Shown in pieces: positions 1 through 9,458 of a stretch of DNA of 64,000 bases (position 1 is its first letter; every line of letters starts with the position of its first letter). The position numbers and the translations under genes are program-made. The notes beneath the pieces are model-generated. The model made no database searches. It worked only from the letters and a program-made list of their open reading frames with translations, and was not told where the DNA came from. Origin of the DNA: Actinoplanes sp. KI2 (lineage in GTDB: Bacteria; Actinomycetota; Actinomycetes; Mycobacteriales; Micromonosporaceae); contig NZ_JAOSZE010000024.1 of assembly GCF_025630775.1 (NCBI RefSeq), forward strand, positions 62,001-126,000. Direction: 5' to 3'.

Positions 1-928
1 TCAGGTAGAGCACCCGCCGGCCGCTGCGCACGCGGGCGACCAGGCCGGTCTCCCGCAGGATCCGCAGGTGCTGCGCGACCGCGCTGGGCGTGACGCCGAG
101 CGAGCGGGCCAGGTCGGCGCCGGTGGCCGGGGAACGCAGCGCCTCCAGGAGGTCGGCGCGGGCCCGGCCGAGCAGCCGCACGAGGGCGCGGCCCGGCGGC
201 CGGGCGCCGGCCGTCCACAGGGCGCCGACGCCGCGTGCCTGGTAGCGGACCGTGGTGCGGGTCGAGGTCGAGGCGCGGATCCGCACATATGCGGGGCCGA
301 GCGCGCACGGCATCAGCACCAGACCGCCGGGGGCCGGGCGGATCACCCGGTCGGCCGGGCGGCCGGCGAGGGTGAGGCGGCCGTCGCGCCAGCGCAGGTC
401 CGGGTGCAGGCCGGCGAAGAGCCGGTCGGCGCCGCCCGCGGCCAGCTGGGCGGCCCGATGGGCCACGTCGGCGTCGAGCAGGGCGCGGATCCTCGGCCAG
501 TGCGGGGCGATCAGCCGGTCGTACGCGGTCCGCAACTCGGCCGTGATCGCCCGCAGACCGGCCGCCGGGCGCGCCGCCAGTCCGGCCGCTGCCGGGGGCG
601 GGTCGTCGCCGAAGACCCGGGTCAGGCCGGCGCGGACCTGCCGGGCGGAGGTGCGGCGCAGCGCGGCGAGGTCGTCGTCGATGGTGGTGGCGAAGCCGTC
701 CGGGGCCGGCAGCAGGAACTCGGGCCACGTCGGCCGGTCGTTGACCAGCAGCGGCCAGGCCGCAGGCAGGCTCAGCGTGGCCGCCTCGGCTCTCGCCCAG
801 CGCAGCCAGCGCAGGTGGGGCTCGGTCGCGCCCTGCCCGCCGAGCAGTTGCAGGCCGGCGATGGTCTCGGCGAGCGGCGACACCGCGAACCGGGTGCCGG
901 CCAGCTCGGTGACATCGAGGTCGACCAT
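1..928 (-). CDS. ArsR-type winged-helix transcriptional regulator (3' end off window)
   Basis: Reading the minus strand from the ATG at 928 gives an open frame of 309 codons that runs off the window with no stop. The last about 70 residues form a winged-helix HTH (segments GADLARSLGVTPSAVAQHL and LRETGLVARVRSGRRVLYL), the pattern of ArsR-like repressors. The N-terminal part, starting MVDLDVTELAGTRFAVSPLAE, resembles the long N-terminal regions of actinobacterial DUF5937/ArsR proteins. It is divergent from the MFS exporter at 1004, with about 75 bp between the starts, so it probably controls that transporter. The ligand is unknown. Confidence 0.8.
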   Translation of the reverse strand, partial: MVDLDVTELAGTRFAVSPLAETIAGLQLLGGQGATEPHLRWLRWARAEAATLSLPAAWPLLVNDRPTWPEFLLPAPDGFATTIDDDLAALRRTSARQVRAGLTRVFGDDPPPAAAGLAARPAAGLRAITAELRTAYDRLIAPHWPRIRALLDADVAHRAAQLAAGGADRLFAGLHPDLRWRDGRLTLAGRPADRVIRPAPGGLVLMPCALGPAYVRIRASTSTRTTVRYQARGVGALWTAGARPPGRALVRLLGRARADLLEALRSPATGADLARSLGVTPSAVAQHLRILRETGLVARVRSGRRVLYL

Positions 929-1003
929 CAGAGCCACGAGCCGAGTATGTAGTGCCGTCCTAAATGGTGTCCACGGGCGTCCCCGGGCCTGAGGCTTGCC
1001 GCC

Positions 1004-2239
1004 GTGACCCGACTTCCCGCCGCTTATCGGCGTCTGCAAGCGGCCGCGATCGTGGACAACGTCGGCGACGGCGCGGCCGCGGCGGCCGTCCCGCTGCTCG
1101 CCGTGGCGCTGACCCGCGACCCGCGGCTGGTCGGGCTGGTCTCCGCGGCCACCACGGTGCCGTGGGTGCTGCTGTCGCTGCCGGCCGGGGCGCTGGTCGA
1201 CCGGCACGACCGGGCCGCTCTGATGTGGCGGGCGCAGGCGGCGCAGGCGGTCGCGGCCGGCCTGCTCGCGGTCGCGGTCGCTCTCGGCGCGGCGAGCATC
1301 CCGCTGCTGGCCGTCGCCGCGTTCGTGCTGGGCGCCGGCGAGGTGGTCTTCGGCAACGCCGCCCTGGCGATCCTGCCCGGCCTGGTGCCCGCGGCGGACC
1401 TGCACCGCGCGAACGGGCGGCAGTTCGCGGCCACCACCACGGCGCGCACGTTCGCCGGTCCGCCGGTCGGCAGCCTGCTGTTCGCGGTGGCCGCCGCGCT
1501 GCCGTTCGGGCTGGACGCGCTCTCGTTCGCCGGGTCCGCCGCGCTGCTGGCCGGGCTGCCGCGCGGCGCACCGGCGGCGCCGGGCGCCCCGCTGGGCCGA
1601 GCCGTCGTCGAAGGTCTGCGCTGGCTGGGCCGGCATCCTTTGCTGCGTACGCTGGCCGCCCTGCTCGCGGTGAACCTGTTCTGCTTCCAGCTCGCCAACG
1701 TGACCCTCGTGCTGCTCGCGACGCGGGAACTGCACCTCGGCGCCCGGGCCTTCGGGCTGCTGCCGGCCGCGAGCGCGGTCGGCGGCGTGGCGGGCGGGCT
1801 GGCCGGCCACCGGGTCGCCGCCCGCCTCGGGACGCTGCCGACGGTGCTGGTCGCCCTCGCGGGGCCGATCCCGGCATACCTGGCGGCCGGGGCCGTGCTC
1901 CACCCGTACGCAATCATGGTCCTGCTTTTGATCATCAGCTTCTTCGCATCGATGTGGAGCGTCGCCACGGTCAGCCTGCGGCAGACCGTCGTGCCGGCCG
2001 GGCTGCTCGGCCGGGTCAACGCGGTCTACCGCATGCTGAGCCTGGGACTGGCCCCGCTCGGCGCGCTGGCCGGCGGCTTCGTCGCGCACGACCTGGGGGT
2101 GCGCGCCGCCTACCCGATCGCGGGCATGGTGCGAGGCGGCGCACTGCTGATCGCGCTGCCCGTGCTGCTCCGGGTCAGGCGGAGGGCTCGATCGACAGGG
2201 CGTGCCGGAAGACGTCGCGCGGATCCCAGCGGGCCTTGA
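1004..2239 (+). CDS. MFS family transporter (drug-exporter-like)
   Basis: A 411-residue hydrophobic protein with about 12 membrane segments. It begins MTRLPAAYRRLQAAAIVDNV at a GTG codon. The loop after the second helix has the MFS motif-A-like sequence GALVDRHDRAALM, and the inner repeat is Gly/Ala-rich, as in the MFS_1/MFS_3 (enterobactin-exporter-like) groups. It is divergent from an ArsR-type regulator, a common arrangement for a drug or metabolite exporter and its repressor. Its 3' end overlaps the convergent FAD oxidase by 65 bp. The substrate cannot be told from sequence. Confidence 0.85.
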   Translation: MTRLPAAYRRLQAAAIVDNVGDGAAAAAVPLLAVALTRDPRLVGLVSAATTVPWVLLSLPAGALVDRHDRAALMWRAQAAQAVAAGLLAVAVALGAASIPLLAVAAFVLGAGEVVFGNAALAILPGLVPAADLHRANGRQFAATTTARTFAGPPVGSLLFAVAAALPFGLDALSFAGSAALLAGLPRGAPAAPGAPLGRAVVEGLRWLGRHPLLRTLAALLAVNLFCFQLANVTLVLLATRELHLGARAFGLLPAASAVGGVAGGLAGHRVAARLGTLPTVLVALAGPIPAYLAAGAVLHPYAIMVLLLIISFFASMWSVATVSLRQTVVPAGLLGRVNAVYRMLSLGLAPLGALAGGFVAHDLGVRAAYPIAGMVRGGALLIALPVLLRVRRRARSTGRAGRRRADPSGP

Positions 2240-3788
2240 CCTGCTGCAGCCTCGGGTAGTTGCCCTTGTAGTAGAGCGTCTGCCAGGACACGCCCGAGGT
2301 GTTCCAGGCCGGGTCGGCGAGGTCGGCGTCCGGATAGTTGATGTAGGAGCCGTCGTTCGCGTCGTCCGGCACGGGCACGCCGCCGGTGGCCGCGTACACG
2401 TCCCGGTAGAGGTTGCGAACCCAGGACAGGCTCGCCGCGTCCTGGCTCTCGTCGACCCAGATGTTCTGGAACACCGCCTTCATGATCACGTCGCGCTGGG
2501 CGACCGCGGTGGCGCCGGCCGGCACCGAGCGGACCCGGCCGCCGTAGCCGATCAGCAGCATGCCGCAGTTGCCCGTGCCGCTGTCGTCGGTGAGGTTTCG
2601 GTAGATCGCCGAGAGCTGCCCGGCGCCGTAGCCCTTCCGCAGGTACGCCGCCTTGATCTTGTACCGCCGGTTGAACTGGTCGCCCGGCTCGCCGGTGCCC
2701 GGCCAGGTCATCAGGTGCATCCACGGCATCGTGCGGCGGGCGTCGAGCACCGGCGTCAGCCCCGTCCCGGCCGTCACCGCGGCCACGAACTCGGTCACCA
2801 TCGCGTCCGCGCGCGGCAGGCCGGCGTCGATCTGCACCACCATGGCGAAACCCTGGGCACTCTTGTGCGTGGGCAGCAAAATCCCATACAGACCTGCGTA
2901 CGGCGAGTCCGGCGCGCTGTTCCGCTCGTGCCAGGCGCCGAAGTTGTGCAACAGCCGGGTGAAGGCGGCCTCCGTCATCGACGCGTCCCACGCCCACTCG
3001 ACCAGGCACTCCAGCATCTGTTCCGGCGCCCTCGGCAGCAGCGCGGCCGGGTCGGCGCCGGTGACGCCCGGCGAGCGCAGCCAGTAGCGGGTCACCACGC
3101 CGAAGTTGCCGCCGCCCCCGCCGGTGTGCGCCCACCACAGGTCCCGGTTCGGGTCGCCGGCGTCGCGGGTGGCCACCACGGCCCGGGCGGTGCCGTGCCG
3201 GTCCACGACGACGACCTCGACCGCGTACAGATGGTCGACGACCGAGCCGTAGCGGCGGGACAGCGGCCCGTACCCGCCGCCGGCGATGTGACCGCCCGCG
3301 CCCACCTCGGGACAGCCGCCGGCCGGGATCGTGACGCCCCAGCCCTTCTGCAGGGTGCGGTAGACACGGCCGAGGGTGGCGCCGGGCTGGACCACGAAGG
3401 CGCGACGGGCCGGGTCGTAGCCGACCTCGTCCATCGGGGACATGTCCAGCAGCAGGCGTACGCCCGGGTCGGCGGTGAAGTTCTCGAAGCAGTGCCCGCC
3501 GCTGCGCACCGCGACCCTTCGGTGCGTGCGCACCGCATCCGACACGGCGGCGACGACCTGCTCGGTCGAGCCGACCACCCGCACCTCGTCGGGGCGGCCG
3601 ACGAAGCGGAAGTTGTTGCCCCGCACCAGATTCTCGTAGCGCGGGTCGCCGGGGCGCACGCTCACCGGCCCGAACCCGCCGTCCGGGGCCGCCGCGGCCG
3701 CGCTTGGAACAGCGACGGCGGTGACGCCCGCTCCCGCCCCTGCGAGCAGCCCGCGCCGGCTCACTCCGCCCCGCTCCTGCTGACCCAT
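2175..3788 (-). CDS. Tat-exported FAD-linked oxidoreductase, berberine-bridge type
   Basis: A 537-residue secreted flavoprotein. The N-terminus has a twin-arginine signal (SRRGLLAGAGAG, residues 10-21, followed by a hydrophobic stretch and AAAAAP). A FAD_binding_4 (PCMH) domain follows. RSGGHC places His99 as the usual 8-alpha-histidyl FAD link, and PAGGCPEVGAGGH places Cys159 as the 6-S-cysteinyl link, so FAD is probably bicovalent. The C-terminal BBE domain includes YYKGNYPRLQQVKARWDP. Such enzymes oxidise sugars, alkaloids or polyketide intermediates with O2. No biosynthetic cluster surrounds it, so the substrate is open. Confidence 0.9.
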   Translation of the reverse strand: MGQQERGGVSRRGLLAGAGAGVTAVAVPSAAAAAPDGGFGPVSVRPGDPRYENLVRGNNFRFVGRPDEVRVVGSTEQVVAAVSDAVRTHRRVAVRSGGHCFENFTADPGVRLLLDMSPMDEVGYDPARRAFVVQPGATLGRVYRTLQKGWGVTIPAGGCPEVGAGGHIAGGGYGPLSRRYGSVVDHLYAVEVVVVDRHGTARAVVATRDAGDPNRDLWWAHTGGGGGNFGVVTRYWLRSPGVTGADPAALLPRAPEQMLECLVEWAWDASMTEAAFTRLLHNFGAWHERNSAPDSPYAGLYGILLPTHKSAQGFAMVVQIDAGLPRADAMVTEFVAAVTAGTGLTPVLDARRTMPWMHLMTWPGTGEPGDQFNRRYKIKAAYLRKGYGAGQLSAIYRNLTDDSGTGNCGMLLIGYGGRVRSVPAGATAVAQRDVIMKAVFQNIWVDESQDAASLSWVRNLYRDVYAATGGVPVPDDANDGSYINYPDADLADPAWNTSGVSWQTLYYKGNYPRLQQVKARWDPRDVFRHALSIEPSA

Positions 3789-4016
3789 ATGTGCCTCCCG
3801 TCCACATCGGCCCGGCCGGTGGTGGCCGGAACCTCAGCGTGTCAACGGGGGCCGGGGCGACGCCTGCCCATCGCGGTCGATTCCGGGGTGGAAATGCCGC
3901 CTGCACCAACCGGTTGACCCGGTCCACCGATCGGTGGACGGGCGCCGGTCGAGCAGATCCTGGAAAGCGGGGAACAACTGCTGGCCAAGTCCCCGGATTG
4001 GGGCCAGCATCGGAAG

Positions 4017-4571
4017 ATGCTGATCACTTTTGCCCGGGGGTTGAGTGGATCGACGCTGGCCACCATCCGGCGCGGCGACGGGGTGGTGCTCGAGCTGCCC
4101 GGCTACGACCGCAGGTACCGGGTGCCGCACGACCTGGCGCACGCGGTGACCGAGCGCGAGCTCGGCATGGCGGGCGGGGTGTTCGGGTCGATCGCCGGCG
4201 GCGGGGTCTTCGACAACATGCGGGTGGTGTCGGGACGGCCCCGGCACGACGCCGCCGAGCGCAGCAAGCGCCTGCTCGCGGCCAACAAGCGGTCGCTGGG
4301 CATCGCCGAGATCCTGGCCGGCGTGGTGCACGACGCGGTCGAGCACGACGCCACCTCCACGATGGAGCGGCTGCGACGCAGCTGGGGCGTGTTCAGCACC
4401 GAGCCGCTCCCCTGGTCCGCCGAGGAGGTGGCGGCCGCGGTCGCCATGCTGGGCGAGCTCGCGGTCGACTTCGAGGCGACCGGCAAGGTCGTCTTCACCT
4501 GGCCGGACAGGCTGACCAGCCCGATGCCGGCGACGGTCGGCACCAGGCGCGGCCGCCGGGGCCGCCTTTGA
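4017..4571 (+). CDS. Conserved hypothetical protein
   Basis: A 184-residue protein starting MLITFARGLSGSTLATIRRG. The ATG at 4017 follows a GGAAG stretch. The sequence is soluble and mixed alpha/beta, with a conserved-looking core around PGYDRRYRVPHDLAHAVTE and a basic tail (TRRGRRGRL). It resembles a recurring actinobacterial hypothetical family that I recognise by its opening but cannot assign a function. The HDLAHxxxE-like segment (PHDLAHAVTERELG) hints at a metal-binding helix, but the pattern is too short to call an enzyme. It stands alone between the oxidase and the convergent carboxypeptidase. Confidence 0.75.
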   Translation: MLITFARGLSGSTLATIRRGDGVVLELPGYDRRYRVPHDLAHAVTERELGMAGGVFGSIAGGGVFDNMRVVSGRPRHDAAERSKRLLAANKRSLGIAEILAGVVHDAVEHDATSTMERLRRSWGVFSTEPLPWSAEEVAAAVAMLGELAVDFEATGKVVFTWPDRLTSPMPATVGTRRGRRGRL

Positions 4572-4574
4572 GTG

Positions 4575-6290
4575 CTACGGACGGCGGGTCAGCTTCCACC
4601 AGAGGCTGGGCGGGGACGATGCCGCGTCGGTGGCCAGGTTGACGCGTACGGAACCGGCTTGGACCGCACCCACCACCTGGCCGGAGGTCACCTCCGCGGA
4701 AGGATTCACCCGGCTGGTGGTGACCTTGAAGGACAGGCCGGGCCAGCCGACCACCTTCAACGGGGCGGTGGGACTGATCGGCACGGTGGCGCCCCAGGCC
4801 GTGGTGACCGCGCCCGACGGCTGGTCGGCCAGCAGGGTGTACTCCTTGACCGCGGCGTTCACGGCGGTCAGCAGTTTGCGGACCACCCTGTTGACCTGGG
4901 CCAACTGCTCGGGGGTGTGCGCGCCGGGCTGGTTGAAGACGGCGCCGACCAGGGTGAGGGTCTTGCCGCCCACCTGCAGGTGCGCGGCGAAGAGCAGGTT
5001 GCCGCCGGCGTCGCCGGTCGAGCCGGTCTTGATGCCGAAGACGCCCTGCTCACCCAGCAGCGCGTTGTAGTTCTGGATGGGGCCGGCGACCGGGATGGTG
5101 GCACCCTGCAGGGCGACGATCTCGGCGAAGACCGGGTCCTTGATGGCTGCCCGGCCCAGCAGCACCTGATCGGCGGCGGTGCTCACGGTGCTCGGCAGAA
5201 ACCCGCTCGGGTCGGTGTAGTGGGTGTTCTTCATGCCGAGTTCCTGGGCGGCGTCGTTCATCTTGGTGAGGAACCCGTCCGCCGAGCCCGCGTCCCAGAC
5301 GCCGAGCATGTGCGCGACGTTGTTGGCGGACGGGAGCAGCAACGCCTCCAGCGCCTCCCGCTCGGTGATCTTCTCACCGGCGGCCACCTTGACCAGCGAC
5401 TGGCCCGAGGGAATGCGGGACTGGTAATCGGCGACGTCCGCGGCGGTGACCGTGATGGCGGGACCCTCGTCCGTGCCGCTGAGCGGGTGGTTCTTGAGGA
5501 TCAGGTACGCGGTCATCACCTTGGCGACGCTGCCGATCGCCTCGGGGTCGTTGTCACCGGAGCCGCCGAGCCGGCCCAGTCCCTCGATCATCAGCTCGGC
5601 CGAACCCGCCTTGGGCCACGGGAGGGTGGGCAGCTTGCCGGGGATGCGCAAACTGCTGGCGACGGTGGTGGTGAGGGTGGCCGCCGGGAGCGTGCGGTGC
5701 AGCTGGACGGCGGCGCCGGAGCTGGCGAGCGCGATGAGGAGGATCGCCGGGAGGAGTACGGCGAGGAGGCGTTTCCGGCCTTTCGCCTTTTTCGGATTTT
5801 TCGGATTTTCCGGGTGCGGCGTGGGCTGCGGGTGCGGCGCGAACTGCGACTGCTGCGCGAACGGCGACTGCGGCTGCTGCGGCGGCTGCTGGAACTGCTG
5901 CGCCGGCTGGAACTGCTGCGGCGGCGACTGGAACTGCGGCTGCGGAGCGCGCTGCGGCTGCGGAGGGAACGGCGGCTGGGGCGCGGCGGGCACCGAAGCC
6001 TTACCGGCGGCCGGCTGGCGGGGCAAAAAGGGCGCCGGGGGCGAAACTTGCGCTCGCCCGGCGGGCGACGGCCGGCCGCCGTACACCATGCCGCCCGGCG
6101 GCGAAGCAGGCGAAGCAGGCGGAGCGGGCGAAGCAGGCGAAGCAGGCGAAGCAGGCGGCAGCGAGGCAGGCTGGGATGGCGGCTGCGCGGGCGGCGTCAC
6201 CCGGGCCGAACCGGCCGCCGGTGGCCGTGGGACGCCCGGAGCCCTCGGCGGCCTCGCGGTCCTGTCCGGCATCGCGCCCTCGTCCGGCAT
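4575..6290 (-). CDS. D-alanyl-D-alanine carboxypeptidase (peptidase S11)
   Basis: A 571-residue protein that trims the terminal D-Ala of peptidoglycan stem peptides outside the membrane. Residues 1-165 are a Pro/Gln/Ala-rich cytoplasmic tail with SPASPASP-type repeats. One membrane helix follows at about 174-195 (KRLLAVLLPAILLIALASSG). The penicilloyl-serine domain has the three motifs S254-VAK, S321-AN and K421-TG. The first is unusual in not being the common ASxTK. The long tail is typical of actinomycete homologues. The start could also be the ATG six codons downstream. It is divergent from the flavocytochrome gene. Confidence 0.9.
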   Translation of the reverse strand: MPDEGAMPDRTARPPRAPGVPRPPAAGSARVTPPAQPPSQPASLPPASPASPASPAPPASPASPPGGMVYGGRPSPAGRAQVSPPAPFLPRQPAAGKASVPAAPQPPFPPQPQRAPQPQFQSPPQQFQPAQQFQQPPQQPQSPFAQQSQFAPHPQPTPHPENPKNPKKAKGRKRLLAVLLPAILLIALASSGAAVQLHRTLPAATLTTTVASSLRIPGKLPTLPWPKAGSAELMIEGLGRLGGSGDNDPEAIGSVAKVMTAYLILKNHPLSGTDEGPAITVTAADVADYQSRIPSGQSLVKVAAGEKITEREALEALLLPSANNVAHMLGVWDAGSADGFLTKMNDAAQELGMKNTHYTDPSGFLPSTVSTAADQVLLGRAAIKDPVFAEIVALQGATIPVAGPIQNYNALLGEQGVFGIKTGSTGDAGGNLLFAAHLQVGGKTLTLVGAVFNQPGAHTPEQLAQVNRVVRKLLTAVNAAVKEYTLLADQPSGAVTTAWGATVPISPTAPLKVVGWPGLSFKVTTSRVNPSAEVTSGQVVGAVQAGSVRVNLATDAASSPPSLWWKLTRRP

Positions 6291-6456
6291 CGCCGCTCCA
6301 CCCCTCCAAGCCGGCCCGGCCTCCCCGGACGCCCGACAAGTATTGCCGCCCCGCGCCAGCCGTCGCGACCCGGTGTCGGCTCACACATTGCGTACTGAAC
6401 CCAGTTCCGCTACGAGTGGTACACGCCGGCATACGCCAGCAGCGGGGAGACATCGA

Positions 6457-7809
6457 ATGACCGCAGTGACCCAGCCACAGACCCGCTCCGCCACGACGGC
6501 TCGTAGCGCTCACCTAGTCCTGTGGATCTTCTTGGTCGCCAACCTGGCGATCGTCGAGTTGATGTTCGTCACCGCGAGCCCGCCGGCACACAACACGCTG
6601 ACCTCCATCGGGCGATTCTTCGGCCTGCACCTGGCCTTCGTGATGGCGCTGCAGCTGCTGCTGATCGCCCGGTTGCCGTTCCTCGACCGGCGGCTCGGCA
6701 TGGACAAGCTGACCACCTGGCACCGGTGGACCGGCTTCACCCTGTTCTGGCTGGTCCTGCTGCACCCCACGTTCGTGCTCCTGGGGTACTCCGAGCTCGA
6801 CAAGATCTCCTTCCTGGACGAGATCCCCAACCTGGCCGGGCAGATGCCGGTGCTGCTCGGCATGATTGCCGCCGGCCTGCTCATCGTCACCGCGGCCGTC
6901 TCGCTGAGGCTGGTGCGCCGCCGCGTCTCCTACGAGACCTGGCACACCCTGCACCTGCTGGTCTACGCGATCGTGGCGCTCGGCATCGTGCACCAGCTCT
7001 TCGAGGGCTCGGCCTTCAAGACCAACATCTTCACCCAGCTGTACTGGTGGGGCCTGTGGGCCTTCGCGCTGGGCGCCCTGTTCGTCGGCCGGTTCTTCGT
7101 GCCGCTGCTGCGCAACGCCCGCCACCAGCTCAAGGTGGCCGCCGTGGTGCCCGAGGCCGACGACGTGGTCTCGGTCTACATAACCGGGCAGCACCTCGAT
7201 CGCCTCGACGCCCGGGCCGGGCAGTTCTTCCTGTGGCGCTTCCTCGGCCACAACCGGTGGTGGCAGGTCAACCCGTTCTCGCTGTCGGCCGCGCCGGACG
7301 GGCGTTCGCTGCGGCTGACCGCGAAGGGCATCGGCGAGACCAGCGCGGGCCTGCGCCGCCTTCCGCTGGGCACCCGGGTCTTCGCCGAGGGCCCCTACGG
7401 CGGGTTCACGGCCGGCCAGCGGGTCACCGACAAGACGTTGCTCATCGCGGGTGGCATCGGCGTGACCCCGATCCGCGCCCTGCTCGAGGACAACACCCTC
7501 ACCGGCGACATCGTCGTCCTCTACCGGGTGCACGAGCCGGCCCAGGCCGTCCTGCTGGGCGAGATGCAAAACCTTGCTTCCGTACGCGGGGCGACTCTGC
7601 ACCTGCTCACCGGCCGGACCGGCGCCGGAAGTCCGCCGAACAACCCGTTCAGTCCGGAAAGTCTGATCACGCTGGTGCCGGACATCGTCGAGCGGGATGT
7701 GTTCGTGTGCGGCCCGTCCGGGATGACCGACGCGGTGCTGCGGACGCTGCGGGCGCTCAAGGTGCCCGCCCGGCAGCGGCACGCCGAGACGTTCCGCCTG
7801 GCGAGTTGA
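6457..7809 (+). CDS. Ferric-reductase-like flavocytochrome (membrane haem + FAD/NAD(P)H domain)
   Basis: A 450-residue protein with an N-terminal six-helix ferric_reduct-like membrane domain (about residues 20-220). It has candidate haem histidines in TWHRWTGF, LLHPTF, TWHTLHL and GIVHQL. The C-terminal part is a ferredoxin-NADP reductase module: FAD site around NPFSLSAAPDG, nucleotide site IAGGIGVTPIRALLED, and a final VFVCGPSGM motif. It should pass electrons from cytosolic NAD(P)H across the membrane to ferric iron, quinone or oxygen. The ATG at 6457 has a GGGGAGA Shine-Dalgarno. The next gene is an exported deacetylase on the same strand, 45 bp downstream. Confidence 0.88.
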   Translation: MTAVTQPQTRSATTARSAHLVLWIFLVANLAIVELMFVTASPPAHNTLTSIGRFFGLHLAFVMALQLLLIARLPFLDRRLGMDKLTTWHRWTGFTLFWLVLLHPTFVLLGYSELDKISFLDEIPNLAGQMPVLLGMIAAGLLIVTAAVSLRLVRRRVSYETWHTLHLLVYAIVALGIVHQLFEGSAFKTNIFTQLYWWGLWAFALGALFVGRFFVPLLRNARHQLKVAAVVPEADDVVSVYITGQHLDRLDARAGQFFLWRFLGHNRWWQVNPFSLSAAPDGRSLRLTAKGIGETSAGLRRLPLGTRVFAEGPYGGFTAGQRVTDKTLLIAGGIGVTPIRALLEDNTLTGDIVVLYRVHEPAQAVLLGEMQNLASVRGATLHLLTGRTGAGSPPNNPFSPESLITLVPDIVERDVFVCGPSGMTDAVLRTLRALKVPARQRHAETFRLAS

Positions 7810-7854
7810 CGCCCATGTCCTAGCGATTTGCCCGGAACGGGTAGGGTGCCCGGC

Positions 7855-8793
7855 GTGATCACAGTGTCGCGGCGGCGTCTCGTACTGGGAGCGGCCTGCG
7901 CCGCCCTGGTGGTCGTGCCGACCGTGGCCGGGTGGAGCACCGGCCGCGCGCTGCGGCCGTCCGCCGCGCCGTCGGTCTCCGCCGCTCCGGACCCGGCCGT
8001 GCTCATGCCCTCGGTCGACCCGGCTCTCTCACCGTCGCCGGCCTCGACCGAGGCGACGCTGCCCGCCGGTATGGGCGCGCCGGTCGGCTGGAAGCTCAGC
8101 GACGTGCCCCGGTTCCCGCCGGCCCCACCGCCCGAGCCGATCACCCTGCCGCCCGGCGACGAGGCGCCGTTCCTGTCCCGGATCCCGGTGACCCAGCCGG
8201 TGGCGTTCCTGACCATCGACGACGGCTTCCTCAAGAATCCGGAGGCGGTGAAGCTGTTCGCGGCGGCCGGCATCCCGGTGACCCTGTTCCTGACCACCGA
8301 CGCGATCCAGGACGACGTCCCGTTCTTCAACCGGCTGCGCGACTACGGCGCGGTGATCGAGGCGCACACCATCTCGCATCCGGAACTGGCCGGGCGGGGT
8401 TACGACTTCCAGCGGCGCCAGATCTGCGACGGCGCCGACCGGCTCGGCCAGTGGTACGGCCGGCGCCCGGTGCTGTTCCGCCCGCCGTTCGGCGACAAGG
8501 ACCACACCACGCTGCGGATCGCGAAGGAGTGCGGGCTGCGGGCGGTGTTCATGTGGAAGGAGACCGTCGACAAGGGCATCGTCCGCTACCAGGAGCAGCT
8601 CAAGCGGGTCCAGCCCGGCGACATCATCCTCATGCACTTCCGGCCGGCGTTCGTGCAGGACTTCCTGGCCGCGCTGCGGGCGATCCACCGGGCCGGGCTG
8701 ACCCCGGCGCTGCTGGAGGACTACGTGCCGGGGGCCGGCTCGCCCGCCCCGAGCGTGCACTTCCCGCCCGCACACGTACGGGATCTGGGTTAA
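7855..8793 (+). CDS. Exported polysaccharide deacetylase family protein
   Basis: A 312-residue carbohydrate esterase 4-like protein. After a short basic N-terminus (SRRRLVLGAACAALVVV) that looks like a signal or anchor, the NodB fold shows the metal and catalytic motifs: TIDDG (Asp pair), HTISHPEL (His-x3-His) and RPPFGDK. The C-terminal DIILMHF is the usual motif 5 position. It probably removes acetyl groups from a cell-wall or surface polysaccharide. The GTG at 7855 is preferred; GTG 7864 would also keep the SRRR signal. It overlaps the convergent phosphoribosyltransferase by 4 bp. Confidence 0.88.
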   Translation: MITVSRRRLVLGAACAALVVVPTVAGWSTGRALRPSAAPSVSAAPDPAVLMPSVDPALSPSPASTEATLPAGMGAPVGWKLSDVPRFPPAPPPEPITLPPGDEAPFLSRIPVTQPVAFLTIDDGFLKNPEAVKLFAAAGIPVTLFLTTDAIQDDVPFFNRLRDYGAVIEAHTISHPELAGRGYDFQRRQICDGADRLGQWYGRRPVLFRPPFGDKDHTTLRIAKECGLRAVFMWKETVDKGIVRYQEQLKRVQPGDIILMHFRPAFVQDFLAALRAIHRAGLTPALLEDYVPGAGSPAPSVHFPPAHVRDLG

Positions 8794-9458
8794 GCGCTGG
8801 CGAAGCCGCGGATGGCGGCGTCGACGTCCTCGTCGGTGAGCTGGCCGAAGTCGTCGTACCACTGGCCGACCGCGTGGAACCCCGGCGGCGCGCTCAGGTA
8901 GACGATCTCGTCGGCCTCGCTGCTCAGGGCCTCGCGGGCCTGCGGGGCGCAGACCGGCACGGCCAGGATCGTGCGGTGCGGGCCCTGACCACGCAGCCAG
9001 CGCAGGGCCGCCCGGGCGGTCACCCCGGTGGCCAGGCCGTCGTCGACCAGGATCACGGTACGCCCGGCGGTGATCGGCGCGGGACGGCCGGCCCGGTAGC
9101 GGCGCGCTCGCCGCTCCAGCTCCAGCCGTTCGGCGGCGACCGTGCCGGCCAGGTCGTCCGGGGTCAGCCGCAGGTAGCCGAGCGAGTGCTCGTCGAAGAC
9201 CGGCGGACCGTTCTCGGCGAGCGCGCCGACGCCGAACTCCGGTTGACCGGGCGCGCCGATCTTGCGGGCGAGGACGATGTCGAGGTCGCCGCCGAGCCGG
9301 GCCGCGACCTGCACCGCGACCGGCACTCCCCCGCGCGGCAGGGCCAGCACGAGCGGCCGGGTCTGTTCGGCCAGGTGCCGGCGGGCCAGCTCGTGGCCGA
9401 GCAGCCGGCCGGCCTCGTCACGGTCGGCGAAGATCAGCGGAGGTGCGTCACGAACCAC
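8790..9458 (-). CDS. Phosphoribosyltransferase domain protein
   Basis: A 222-residue type I phosphoribosyltransferase. The PRPP-binding signature is VILVDDGLATGVTARA at about residues 136-151, and the substrate end has LPRGGVPVAVQVA. This is the family often found beside dienelactone-hydrolase-like proteins in actinobacteria, and here the hydrolase lies just upstream on the same strand. Its physiological substrate is unknown. The GTG start lies inside a 53-bp repeat unit, with the Shine-Dalgarno GAGGAGG 7 nt upstream; that SD sequence is also part of the coding end of the duplicated hydrolase gene. Confidence 0.88.
   Translation of the reverse strand: MVRDAPPLIFADRDEAGRLLGHELARRHLAEQTRPLVLALPRGGVPVAVQVAARLGGDLDIVLARKIGAPGQPEFGVGALAENGPPVFDEHSLGYLRLTPDDLAGTVAAERLELERRARRYRAGRPAPITAGRTVILVDDGLATGVTARAALRWLRGQGPHRTILAVPVCAPQAREALSSEADEIVYLSAPPGFHAVGQWYDDFGQLTDEDVDAAIRGFASA

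Noticed and set aside
2175..2239. Frame error causing the overlap of the MFS transporter and FAD oxidase ends
   Set aside because: Both proteins have normal family ends before or within the overlap; small convergent overlaps recur throughout this window.
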